From Saxibacter everestensis (lineage in GTDB: Bacteria; Actinomycetota; Actinomycetes; Actinomycetales; Brevibacteriaceae), in the NCBI RefSeq assembly GCF_025787225.1, contig NZ_CP090958.1, positions 2,032,550 through 2,096,549 on the forward strand: 64,000 nucleotides of DNA. Direction: 5' to 3'. Both the position numbers and the translations under genes were made by a program. Shown one piece after another: positions 34,066-42,299 of this stretch (position 1 is the stretch's first letter; each line of letters begins with the position of its first letter). The notes under the pieces are model-generated. The model saw only the letters and a list, made by a program, of their open reading frames with translations, had not been told where the DNA came from and ran no database searches.

Positions 34066-34545
34066 CTAACGCCGCACGACCTCGGCCCGGTTCAACGCGA
34101 GCCCGCACTGCGGCAGCGAATCGCGAAGCGCTTGTTCGAGCATGCCCCCAAGCTCGCGATCGGTCCGTTCCCACGAGCCGCAGTTGCGAATCGTGGTCAC
34201 AGACAGTTGCTCAACGGCAAGAGCGTGATTCGGCACTCGATAACTGGCCTTACGCGGGTCGCGGACCGTGAACGAAACAGTGATGTCATACGCGAGCCGG
34301 TTGCTTACGTCCGCTTCGTCTCGCCGATTCACCGTGACGCAAGGCAGGCGCAGCACCTGCTCACGCAGGTTCACCCTATGTGCGACCTTCTCCAGTATGG
34401 GCACGACCAGGTGCATCCCGGGAACGCAGACGCGATGAAATTTTCCCATCCGCTCCACGACGTACGAGTGATCGCCCGGTACGCGTACGACCGAGCGCCA
34501 CAGAACAAGCACCGTGGCGACAGCAAGGACGACCAGCCAGGTCAT
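34066..34545 (-). CDS. Minimal SPFH/Band 7 (stomatin/slipin-like) membrane protein
   Basis: 159 residues. One N-terminal membrane helix (MTWLVVLAVATVLVLWRSVV) is followed directly by an SPFH core: VPGDHSYVVERMGKFHRV, PGMHLVVPILEKVAHRVNLR, PCVTVNRRDEADVSNRLAYD, ALAVEQLSVTTIRNCGSWER and LEQALRDSLPQCGLALNRAE. The protein stops right after the core; slipins normally continue with a coiled coil and oligomerisation tail. I looked downstream in the same frame and found no SPFH-like continuation, so this is not a simple nonsense mutation. It begins 3 bp after the dynamin-B stop, so the three are co-transcribed. Function unknown; a membrane scaffold is likely. Confidence 0.85.
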   Translation of the reverse strand: MTWLVVLAVATVLVLWRSVVRVPGDHSYVVERMGKFHRVCVPGMHLVVPILEKVAHRVNLREQVLRLPCVTVNRRDEADVSNRLAYDITVSFTVRDPRKASYRVPNHALAVEQLSVTTIRNCGSWERTDRELGGMLEQALRDSLPQCGLALNRAEVVRR

Positions 34546-34548
34546 GGC

Positions 34549-36414
34549 CTAGGCTCGAGCACCCTGGTCGCCGGTCGCGGCCGCGCCGGACGACCCGGCA
34601 TATCCCGTTGCGGGCGCCACCACACCGGCGGCTGCCGGTCCAGCATTCGCTGCGCCAGAATCCGCAGGTCGTGGGCCTGATTGTCCGGAAGCGACTTGCT
34701 GGCCGGCAGGGTCCGTCTCCCCCTGGCGGACGCGGCCCTGGCCCCGAGAAGCGGCGGCCAGCGAATCGTGCGCGGCGCGATGCTGTTCAAGAACGGAGAC
34801 GACGGGAGCCAGGAACGTTGTTCCTGCCACCCTGGTCACCGCCGCGCGCAAGGCGCTATCCGCCTTTGCTGCCGCGTTCTCCGCGCCGCGCCGCCGTGCG
34901 GATGCCGCACTAAGACAGACGACGACAGATCCGACGATTCCGGCAAGGAACAGAGTGGCCGGCACCAGGATCGAGTTGATGCCAGCGATCGGTCCGGGAA
35001 TCTGCAACAAGCCGAACACTCCCCACGCCGCGAGCCACAGCCCCGCGAGGACGGTCAGCACAAAGAAGAACAGCTGCAGGCCCTTGACCACGCCCCACCA
35101 ACCAGGTCGGGAGATGTCCAGATCTACTGCCATGACGGCGGTGTCCAACGATTCGTTCAGCGTGCCGCGGCTCGTCTTCTCGGCAGCGAACACCGCGTCT
35201 TTCCACGGTGGGGTCAGGCCCGCCGAGGCGCTGACACACAGGTCGTGCGTACTCAGATTGACCCGCGCTTGCTGTGCCTTCGTTGCCGACGGAACAGCCG
35301 CATGGATCAGCTCTGCCCGGGTCGACTCGCCGTGCGCCTTACCGAGCGGGTCCGGCCGCAATCGCTGCAGCGCACTCAGCGGAGTCCAGCCAGTGGCCCG
35401 GTATGCCCGACGGATGTAATCAGTTCTGACCGTATCGACAAGGGCCGGAACGCCCGCAGCGCTGACCATGGCTTCGATCAGCCCGCTGGAGTCCGCCAGC
35501 TGGCCGACATCACCTGCTGGCTCACCCAGTTCCTCGCGAATCCGGGTCGCCACGCTTTCCAGATCAGCCCTGACGCGGGCCGTCGATGCTTCACGCCCGG
35601 CCACCGCATCGGCCAACAGACTCCGGAGTTCCGGTATGCCCTCATGAGTCTGTGCCGAAGCCAGCGTGACGGTAGCGTCACCAAGCCCGTCGTCGGCAAG
35701 CAGCCGGTGCAGATCCCTCGCGCAGCTGTCTTGCTGCTCCGGTTGCAGCCGATCGATCTGGTTCAGCACGACGACCATCACATCGGAGTGCCGGGCGAGT
35801 GGCTTGAGATAGTGCTCGTGCAGCGCGTTGTCCGCGTACTTCTGCGGGTCGACAACCCAGATCAGCAGGTCGACGAGTTCGACCAGGCGATCGGATTCCC
35901 TGCGGTGCTCCAGCGCGGTGGAATCATGGTCGGGCAGGTCGAGCAGAATCAGCCCATGCAGCGGCTTTTCGTCGTCGGCATCCAGCGCGCTCTCGCGCCA
36001 GGTCCGGTTCTGCGCCGGTACCTCGAGCCATTCCAGGATCTCCGCGCCGCCCTCGCCCCAGACACATGCGCTCGGCTTCGCGGTTGTCGGGCGGCGCACG
36101 CCGACTGTCGCGATGTCCAGGCCGGAAATGGCATTGAACAGGCTCGACTTACCTGAACCCGTAGCGCCCGCGAGCGCGACCACCGTGTGGTGCAGCCCGA
36201 GTCCGATCCGGCCCCGGGTGCGTTCGATGACGGCGCGGGCGGCCGCACGTGTCTCGGGAGTGAGCCGGTCCGCAGGCAGCTCAAGGGAACCACTGATGGC
36301 GGCAATCAGCTCGCCGAACTCGGAGCTGACAACGCCATCCGGCGTTCCGGTCTTCGCTCCGCGGTTGTTTGCTCCGCCGGCCGGTGCGGCCTGGCCGGGC
36401 TTCGCCGTGGTCAT
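34549..36414 (-). CDS. Bacterial dynamin-like GTPase, second subunit (DynB-type)
   Basis: 621 residues. GTPase motifs: G1 GATGSGKSSLFNAISG near residue 65, switch Thr in VRRPTTAKPSA, G3 LLDLPDHDS, and G4 NQIDRL. A helical middle region follows, with two adjacent transmembrane helices near residues 440-500 (LQLFFFVLTVLAGLWLAAWG and ILVPATLFLAGIVGSVVVCL). The C-terminal ~110 residues are Ala/Gly/Gln rich. Paired dynamin-like proteins remodel membranes; Streptomyces DynA/DynB act at sporulation septa, and mycobacterial IniA/IniC in stress. ATG 36414 follows AGGAGG and overlaps the dynamin-A stop (ATGA). Confidence 0.88.
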   Translation of the reverse strand: MTTAKPGQAAPAGGANNRGAKTGTPDGVVSSEFGELIAAISGSLELPADRLTPETRAAARAVIERTRGRIGLGLHHTVVALAGATGSGKSSLFNAISGLDIATVGVRRPTTAKPSACVWGEGGAEILEWLEVPAQNRTWRESALDADDEKPLHGLILLDLPDHDSTALEHRRESDRLVELVDLLIWVVDPQKYADNALHEHYLKPLARHSDVMVVVLNQIDRLQPEQQDSCARDLHRLLADDGLGDATVTLASAQTHEGIPELRSLLADAVAGREASTARVRADLESVATRIREELGEPAGDVGQLADSSGLIEAMVSAAGVPALVDTVRTDYIRRAYRATGWTPLSALQRLRPDPLGKAHGESTRAELIHAAVPSATKAQQARVNLSTHDLCVSASAGLTPPWKDAVFAAEKTSRGTLNESLDTAVMAVDLDISRPGWWGVVKGLQLFFFVLTVLAGLWLAAWGVFGLLQIPGPIAGINSILVPATLFLAGIVGSVVVCLSAASARRRGAENAAAKADSALRAAVTRVAGTTFLAPVVSVLEQHRAAHDSLAAASRGQGRVRQGETDPAGQQVASGQSGPRPADSGAANAGPAAAGVVAPATGYAGSSGAAATGDQGARA

Positions 36415-38174
36415 AGTGCCTCCTGCAATTCACGGCCCGCATCCCGCAGTCGCCCACTCTTACGTTCTGAGGCGGCGTGAGGCTCAAGAACATTATCGAA
36501 CGGCTTACGCTGACCCGCGATGACAGCTTCGATGCGCTGGCGGAGTCCCGCCCTGGCCCGGACGCTGAGTTCCCGCATCACCTGATCACCGAAGATCTCC
36601 TCAAGCAGACGCTGCGCGACCGCCACGGTTCCCGCCGGGTTCTCTGGCTCTTCTCCATTGGCACTGTCCGGCTCTCCCGTGCCGCTGAAGACGGCGAGCA
36701 TCAGGACTACGCCCACGCCGTGAATCCCGAATGACAGAATGCGGGCTTTCGCGCGCGCTCCCTGCCCTTCCTCACGAACCAGAGTATTGACGTCATCGTG
36801 CCATTCCTGGAGGAGTGTCGTCACTTCCCGGTCAAAGCCGTCCGAAAGCGCTCCGATCGCAGGGTTACCAGCCAACAACGCCTCACCCTCGGGCCGCACG
36901 CGCCATCGTCGGATGGACGCGCTCAGGGCTTCCACCGCCTGTTCGCGGATCAACGCAGCTACTGCGCTCTTCATAGCCTCACCGAGCGGTCCAGCGCTGT
37001 CACGTTTTCCGCCGATTGCCGCGGTAATCCGGTCGCGTAGCCGGGAGACCGTTGGCTCGATGCCGCGGAAGAACTGGCCGGTGCCGACGAAATCCTGCCA
37101 GCGAGCCAGCACTTCACCCCGGAGCACACGCCCGTCGGCCAGCGAACGGTTCAGATTATGCTGCGCGGCGTCGAACTCTTCGTCCACATCTACCGCAAGC
37201 CGAAGCCGCGCCTCGTGCTGTGACGCCGCAGCAGCCGCAAGATCTTCCGCTGCGTCCGGAATGGTCGACAATGCCCCGTGCAGGGTCCGCCGGACGACCA
37301 GCGCGCGCGCTCGCGGATTGCTACCGAGATTCAGTACCCAGGACTTCACCGGGAACACCGCGGCCTCGGGCAGCAGTCCTTCCTGCAGGGACAGTTCGGG
37401 AATTGTGAAGAGCGGTGTGGATTCGAGGCCGGCGGCCACCAGAAGCTCCGAAAGATGATGCCGTACCTCGCGACTTGCCTCGGCCGGAACGCGATCCAGC
37501 ACCATGGCCACCGTTGTACCGCGCCGGGCGGAAGCTTTCAGCAGATCCCATGGCACGGCATCCGCGTATCGGGAGGCTGTTGTCACAAAAATCCACAGGT
37601 CAGCGGCGGCGAGCAGTTGACCGGCCAGCGTGCGGTTCGCTTCGAGCACCGAATCGATGTCGGGAGCATCGAGTACGGCCAGCCCCGACGACAGCGCGAC
37701 GTCCGAAATCAGGCGCACACCCGGCTGGCTGCCCTCGGAGCTGTTCTCACCATCGCTTGCCGATCGCAGTACCCGCGCCAGATTCGGCAAGATTCGGTCG
37801 TCGTCGAAGCTCGGGGCATCATCTGGATGGTGCACAAGTACGGGCGAGCGGGTAGTCGGACGTAGGACACCGGACGGCGAGACTTCCCGGCCGACCAGCG
37901 AATTGACCAGCGTTGATTTGCCTGCGCCGGTGGAGCCACCAACGACGGCGAGCAGTGGCGCATCGAGCTTGGTGACTCGCGGGATCAGATAATCGGCGAG
38001 TTGGTCCCGCAGCCTGCTGCGTCTGGTTCTGGCGGCCTGCGCATCCGCGGTGTCCAACGGGAATTTTGATTCCTCGATGCTCTCAAGCAGGTTTTGGAGC
38101 GCGCGCAACAGAGCGGCATCGTCTGCCGGGCTGGATTCTGCCGCTGGGGATTGCAGCTGCTCTGGAGCCTTCAC
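36411..38174 (-). CDS. Bacterial dynamin-like GTPase, first subunit (DynA-type)
   Basis: 587 residues. G1 is GGSTGAGKSTLVNSLVGREV near residue 80, a switch Thr lies in SGVLRPTTRSPVLVHH, and G3 is LAVLDAPDIDS. The G4 position reads VLDRVP in place of an N/TKxD motif, so guanine specificity may be relaxed or rely on other contacts. A long helical region follows, with one hydrophobic segment (IHGVGVVLMLAVFSGTG) near residue 500, fitting a paddle or membrane anchor. The start is GTG 38174 without a clear ribosome site. Upstream is a 13-bp direct repeat. Pairing with dynamin-B suggests a hetero-oligomer at the membrane. Confidence 0.87.
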   Translation of the reverse strand: MKAPEQLQSPAAESSPADDAALLRALQNLLESIEESKFPLDTADAQAARTRRSRLRDQLADYLIPRVTKLDAPLLAVVGGSTGAGKSTLVNSLVGREVSPSGVLRPTTRSPVLVHHPDDAPSFDDDRILPNLARVLRSASDGENSSEGSQPGVRLISDVALSSGLAVLDAPDIDSVLEANRTLAGQLLAAADLWIFVTTASRYADAVPWDLLKASARRGTTVAMVLDRVPAEASREVRHHLSELLVAAGLESTPLFTIPELSLQEGLLPEAAVFPVKSWVLNLGSNPRARALVVRRTLHGALSTIPDAAEDLAAAAASQHEARLRLAVDVDEEFDAAQHNLNRSLADGRVLRGEVLARWQDFVGTGQFFRGIEPTVSRLRDRITAAIGGKRDSAGPLGEAMKSAVAALIREQAVEALSASIRRWRVRPEGEALLAGNPAIGALSDGFDREVTTLLQEWHDDVNTLVREEGQGARAKARILSFGIHGVGVVLMLAVFSGTGEPDSANGEEPENPAGTVAVAQRLLEEIFGDQVMRELSVRARAGLRQRIEAVIAGQRKPFDNVLEPHAASERKSGRLRDAGRELQEAL

Positions 38175-38189
38175 AGTGTAAGACTGCCT

Positions 38190-38220
38190 AATTCGCCGCG
38201 CCTCACCAATTCGGCGCGCC
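38190..38220 (-). promoter_or_regulatory. 13-bp direct repeat just upstream of the dynamin operon
   Basis: AATTCGCCGCGCC (38190-38202) and AATTCGGCGCGCC (38208-38220) differ at one base and lie 18 bp apart, 16 bp upstream of the dynA GTG. The position suits an operator or activator site, but a chance duplication is possible given how common short repeats are here. Confidence 0.35.
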
Positions 38221-38425
38221 GTAGGGCAGTAAAACGGGAGCTGATCAGGCCGTTTACCGCGGTCACGCGGCCGCTGCCGCGGGAGGGGTGCCTGTCCATG
38301 GTGTCCAGCTTAGTCATCAGCCGTTTTCGTACCGGGACATGGTGGGCGTTCCCGCCCGACCCGGCTGCAGGTTGGATCACGATTTCGTCGCCCGGCCGGT
38401 TCGACGGCGCACCCTGTCCTTCGCC

Positions 38426-38431
38426 TAAGAT
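38426..38431 (+). promoter_or_regulatory. Candidate -10 element for tRNA-Arg
   Basis: TAAGAT lies 9 bp before the first base of the tRNA, the right place for a -10 hexamer. No convincing -35 was seen. Confidence 0.35.
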
Positions 38432-38440
38432 GGTTCAGTC

Positions 38441-38513
38441 GCCCCCGTAGCTCAATGGATAGAGCAACGGCCTTCTAATCCGTAGGTTGCGAGTTCGAGT
38501 CTCGCCGGGGGCA
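38441..38513 (+). tRNA. tRNA-Arg (anticodon UCU)
   Basis: A 73-nt cloverleaf: acceptor GCCCCCG/CGGGGGC, D arm GCTC...GAGC, anticodon arm ACGGC-CTTCTAA-TCCGT with TCT in the loop centre, and T arm GCGAG-TTCGAGT-CTCGC. The last pair of the anticodon stem is a C-T mismatch. The CCA end is not encoded. A strong inverted repeat follows within 10 bp. Confidence 0.95.
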
Positions 38514-38519
38514 CTTAAT

Positions 38520-38568
38520 GTCCGAAGTTCCAACATGCAGCCAAATGGATGGCGTTGGGACTTCGGAC
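38520..38568. repeat. 15-bp-arm inverted repeat directly after tRNA-Arg
   Basis: GTCCGAAGTTCCAAC (38520-38534) and GTTGGGACTTCGGAC (38554-38568) are complementary except for one G-T pair, with a 19-base loop. There is no T-tract, so it is not a standard terminator. The remaining 38569-38810 shows no gene. Confidence 0.75.
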
Positions 38569-38810
38569 TCTTGCGTTGCGGTGGCGCTGGTCGCGTGCCG
38601 GTCGCGGGCCTTGCCTGTAGTAAAGACCATCGATGGACAGGAAGGGCTACGGTGCGTGTCCAAGCCGCTGGCTCGCCTGAGACATGACCGCGTAGCAAGG
38701 GGTTCTGGTCTCGGTCACGCCATTCCACTCCACTCCACAGACGGGGACCCGGGACAAACTGGGCCCGTCCAGGATGAACAGCTTCCAGCTAGGTGGAGCG
38801 GCGGCCGATC

Positions 38811-39917
38811 CTAGGCCCCGCTCAGCCCCTGTAGCTCGGCGAGCAGTGCGAAGATCCGCTCGTCCATCTCCACCTGCGTCATGAAGATGCAGATCGTGCC
38901 GTCGGGCTCCACGAAGAAATCGGTGCCGAGTCCGCCGGACCAGCCGAACCGGCCACGGTGCGCACCATCCGTCACGACAGAGACGCCGTACCCCCACCCG
39001 GTGTTCTCCCAGAAGCCAGGGAAGAAGCTGTCTGACGTCTTTGCTGCGGCATCCACTTGGTCGCGGCGTAGGTCGTCCCGCAGGTCGGGGCCGATCAACC
39101 GGCCGTCGACCAACGCCCTCAGGAACGCGTGATAATCCGCGAGGGTCGAGACCAGCTCGGAGTGGCTGACGTCGAACGGCGCCGGCTCGACGTAGAAGCC
39201 CGCCCCAGCGGGCTCGGACTGCTCAAGGCCGTCGGCTCCATGCCGAAACGCTGCAGGCAGGCGATGCGCTTGCTCTAGCGGGACGATGAACCCGGTGTCG
39301 GGCATGCCCACGGGCTCGAACACCGTCGCGTCCAGCACATCCTGCGTGCTGCGATCAGTCACGCGCCCGAGCAGAATGCCCAGGAGGCCGAAAGAATGGT
39401 GGTAGCGCCAGGCCCCGCCGGGCTCGAAGGCGAGCGGCAAAGCAGCAAGTGCCTCGAGCCAGTCCTGCGCACCGCGATCCACGGGCTCGGCGCCTGCCTC
39501 CACCCCAGCGTCGATCATCGCCTGCCGCAGCGGGGAGTCGGTGGTCATGACCCCATAACCAGACTGGTTGGTGAGCAGATGGCGCACGGTAATCGGGCGG
39601 CGTGCAGGCCTCGTCTCCTCGAGCGGAGCGTCGGGACGGACGAGCACGCGCGACTCGGCCAGTTCCGGCAACCAATTGGCGACCGGATCATCCAGAGCGA
39701 TCACGCCATCCTGCACCAGACGCAGCGCAGCTACGGCGGTGATCGACTTCGTCATCGATTGGATACGGAAGATCGCGTCGGTTCGTAACGGCTCCCCACC
39801 CGGCGCAGCGTGGCCGACCGCGACCGGTTCGCACTGCGCTCCGATCGTGGCGACGGCCCCGGGCATCGTTCCGGCCCCGACGTGACGGGCGAGGGTGTCG
39901 TGCAGGGCGTCGGACAC
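38811..39917 (-). CDS. Beta-lactamase-related serine hydrolase (class C / CubicO fold)
   Basis: 368 residues, no signal peptide, so probably cytoplasmic. The nucleophile motif SxxK is QSMTKSITAVAALRLV near residue 53; the Tyr motif is RYHHSFGLLG (YxS-like); the third box region is GRFGWSGGLGTDFFVEP. This fold includes esterases, D-aminopeptidases and beta-lactamases; lack of an export signal makes a true beta-lactamase unlikely. GTG 39917 follows AAGGAG at ideal spacing. It and the MFS gene diverge from a 690-bp gap next to a tRNA gene, the most accessory-looking part of the window. Confidence 0.88.
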   Translation of the reverse strand: MSDALHDTLARHVGAGTMPGAVATIGAQCEPVAVGHAAPGGEPLRTDAIFRIQSMTKSITAVAALRLVQDGVIALDDPVANWLPELAESRVLVRPDAPLEETRPARRPITVRHLLTNQSGYGVMTTDSPLRQAMIDAGVEAGAEPVDRGAQDWLEALAALPLAFEPGGAWRYHHSFGLLGILLGRVTDRSTQDVLDATVFEPVGMPDTGFIVPLEQAHRLPAAFRHGADGLEQSEPAGAGFYVEPAPFDVSHSELVSTLADYHAFLRALVDGRLIGPDLRDDLRRDQVDAAAKTSDSFFPGFWENTGWGYGVSVVTDGAHRGRFGWSGGLGTDFFVEPDGTICIFMTQVEMDERIFALLAELQGLSGA

Positions 39918-40604
39918 GTGATGCTCCTTGTCGGAAGACGTTGCGTAGGCCGATGATACCCTCCGCCGTCACTCTGAACGGGCACCGACATTGGAGACAA
40001 CGAACCGGCGGGCAACGTAATGGCGGCCCTTTCGATGAGAGCTACTCACCCGCGCAAATAAGATCCTGCACCGGTTGAACGGGGGACTATCGCTGCAGAT
40101 GCGACGACTCCTGCCGAGGCCTGAACGGTCTGACCTGATTCGTACTCCGTCCGAAGGAAAGCGGTCAATCAGGGGTGTACGAGGTTGGAAGTTTCTCAAC
40201 GGCTAGGGAAACCGGCCCCGAAAGTCCGAACGGATCACCCACGGCCCGGGCATCTCGATCCCGGCTTTGGCCGAGAAATCAACGGTCTCAGGTGTTGGCG
40301 TGAGTTTGGAACTTTGTCCGGCCACGAACACCCGGAACGGCACGTTCAGTGCCCCTGTGTGCGACGGCCGTTCCTGGCGGGAAACCTGTCAAGGTATGCC
40401 AACGTTTCGTCCGACCGTCAGAAGCACCTCTCTCGCCATCCAGCTGCCAGGCTAACAACCCGTACTCCCAATTGGCCAAGAATTCCCACTCACGGAAGTG
40501 GTTCACTCCTCCAGAGTAATATCGCCACTTATCGCGTAACTGGTGATACTGATCGGGCCCGGTCCATGTCACGAGCAACGGGCAGTCCTTACAGGCCTAG
40601 CAAT
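39918..40604. other. Long intergenic region without a recognised gene
   Basis: About 690 bp between divergent genes. Reading frames on both strands lack conserved motifs, and I saw no transposase fragment or RNA structure. Small features: palindrome CCAATTGG near 40470 and a CCACT...AGTGG hairpin about 15 bp later, which may belong to the MFS gene's promoter. Its length is unusual for this compact window. Confidence 0.6.
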
Positions 40605-40664
40605 ATGACAGTTTGTGACGCTGCTCCAGAAACAGGCAGCGTCCCTCGACCTAGCGTTGCAGGC

Positions 40665-42230
40665 ATGTCCAATGCAGATCGTTCGGGTTCAACCTTGCCC
40701 GAAAGCACCGCGACCAGTAACACCGAACCTGGAAGCGCCACGTCCGCTAACGCTGACCCCAGCCAGAAACTGACGCATAACGAGCTCGGCCAGGTGATCA
40801 TCCGGTCCGCCCGGGATGTCTCCGCCGTGCTGAGCGAGCGCGGATCCCAGCAAAAGGGTGCGCTCGCCGTCATCATCCTGGCCCTCGGCGGCATCTTCAT
40901 GGACGCTTATGACTTTTCCTCACTCGCTTTCGGCATCACTGCGGTCAAGGAAGAGTTCGGACTCAACGGCTTCATGACCGGCCTGGTGAATGCCTCGATC
41001 ATGGTCGGGGCCGTCGTCGGTGCGATCGCCGGCGGGTATCTCGTCGATCGCTTCGGCCGCTACCGACTCTTCATGGCCGATATGGTGTTCTTCGTGGTGG
41101 CCGCACTGGGCTGCGCCGTGGCACCGGACGAATGGACATTGATCTTCTTCCGCTTCATCATGGGCATCGGCGTCGGACTCGACCTGCCGGTCGCGATGGC
41201 GTTCCTCGCGGAATTCTCCCGCTTGCGCGGCAAGGGCAATCGCTCCGAGCGGGTCAACGCCTGGTCGCCTGCCTGGTACGCCGCAACCGGAGTCGGCTAC
41301 CTGGTCGTACTGACCTTCTTCCTCCTGCTGCCGCCGGCTGAGCAGGGAATCCTGTGGCGTCTCGTTGTCGGCTTCGGCGCTGTCCCCGCCATCATCGTGC
41401 TGCTCGTGCGCCGGAAGTACATGGCCGAGTCGCCGCAGTGGCTTGCCAATCAGGGTGACGTCCGCGGCGCCGTCGAGATCCTGCGAAACAAGTACGCAAT
41501 TGACGCGGTCCTGGCCGAGAAGTCGCAACTGGACGCGGCGAAACCGCCAAAGACTTCGGCGCGCTCGTTCAGGATCCTGTTCTCGCCGAAGTACCGCCTG
41601 CGCACAACTGTCGCGCTGTGCGTCAGCGTGTTCTCCACCTTCGGCTACAACGCGGTCGCCTACGGCACTCCGCTGATTGTCACCGAACTCTTCCAGCAGG
41701 GACCGCTGACGACCATCCTGTCCTCGCTGGTGATCAACCTCGCCTTCGGCGTCGGCGGCGGACTGATCGGCATGTCGCTGGTGACTCGGCTGGGTTCGCG
41801 CAAGCTGGCCCTGATCGGTTTTGCAGTGCAGACCGCGTCGCTGCTCGCCCTAGCCATCCTGGGTATCCCGAGTGGCGCACTCGTCATCATTGCGGTGCTG
41901 ATGCTGGCGCTGTTCATCTTCTTCCAGGCGTTCGGGCCGGGCGCGCAGCTGATGTCCTACGCGACGCTGAGCTACCCAACCTCACTTCGCGGCGTTGCCG
42001 TCGGCTTCAATCAGGGAGTACTCCGGTCGTTCTCGATCGTGTCGCTGATCGGATTCCCGATCCTGAGCGCCTCACTCGGCACCAACGTCTTCTGGGTGGT
42101 AGCCATCGCTCCCCTGCTGGGAACCCTCGCCGTGGCGATCATCCGCTGGGACCCCACCGGCAAGGATGTCGACGCCGAGGACTCCTACCTGGATGAGGCT
42201 AAGCAGCCGGCACAGAACAGCCGGGCCTGA
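40665..42230 (+). CDS. Major facilitator superfamily transporter (metabolite:H+ symporter type)
   Basis: About 521 residues with twelve predicted helices after a ~65-residue hydrophilic N-terminus. Conserved MFS loops: GAIAGGYLVDRFGRYRLFMA between TM2 and TM3, FRFIMGIGVGLDLPVAMAFL in TM4, and a long central loop near MAESPQWLANQGDVRGAVEI, as in sugar and organic-acid porters. It moves a small solute across the cytoplasmic membrane; the substrate is not known. ATG 40665 and ATG 40605 are both possible; neither has a good ribosome site. Short CAGGTCCGAGAG repeats follow the stop. Confidence 0.9.
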   Translation: MSNADRSGSTLPESTATSNTEPGSATSANADPSQKLTHNELGQVIIRSARDVSAVLSERGSQQKGALAVIILALGGIFMDAYDFSSLAFGITAVKEEFGLNGFMTGLVNASIMVGAVVGAIAGGYLVDRFGRYRLFMADMVFFVVAALGCAVAPDEWTLIFFRFIMGIGVGLDLPVAMAFLAEFSRLRGKGNRSERVNAWSPAWYAATGVGYLVVLTFFLLLPPAEQGILWRLVVGFGAVPAIIVLLVRRKYMAESPQWLANQGDVRGAVEILRNKYAIDAVLAEKSQLDAAKPPKTSARSFRILFSPKYRLRTTVALCVSVFSTFGYNAVAYGTPLIVTELFQQGPLTTILSSLVINLAFGVGGGLIGMSLVTRLGSRKLALIGFAVQTASLLALAILGIPSGALVIIAVLMLALFIFFQAFGPGAQLMSYATLSYPTSLRGVAVGFNQGVLRSFSIVSLIGFPILSASLGTNVFWVVAIAPLLGTLAVAIIRWDPTGKDVDAEDSYLDEAKQPAQNSRA

Positions 42231-42299
42231 CAGCAGGTCCGAGAGCAGGTCCGAGAGCGCAACCGCCAAGGCGAGAGCGGGCCATAATTGGCAGGTTCT

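Noticed and set aside
34681-36156. 491-codon plus-strand frame opposite the second dynamin gene
   Set aside because: Antisense shadow with no domain or ribosome site; the minus-strand GTPase motifs are clear.
38441-38513. tRNA 3' end as a phage or element attachment site
   Set aside because: No second copy of the terminal bases and no integrase gene were found within the window.
39918-40604. Transposase remnants in the long gap
   Set aside because: Short frames on both strands were read for DDE or HTH motifs and none was found.
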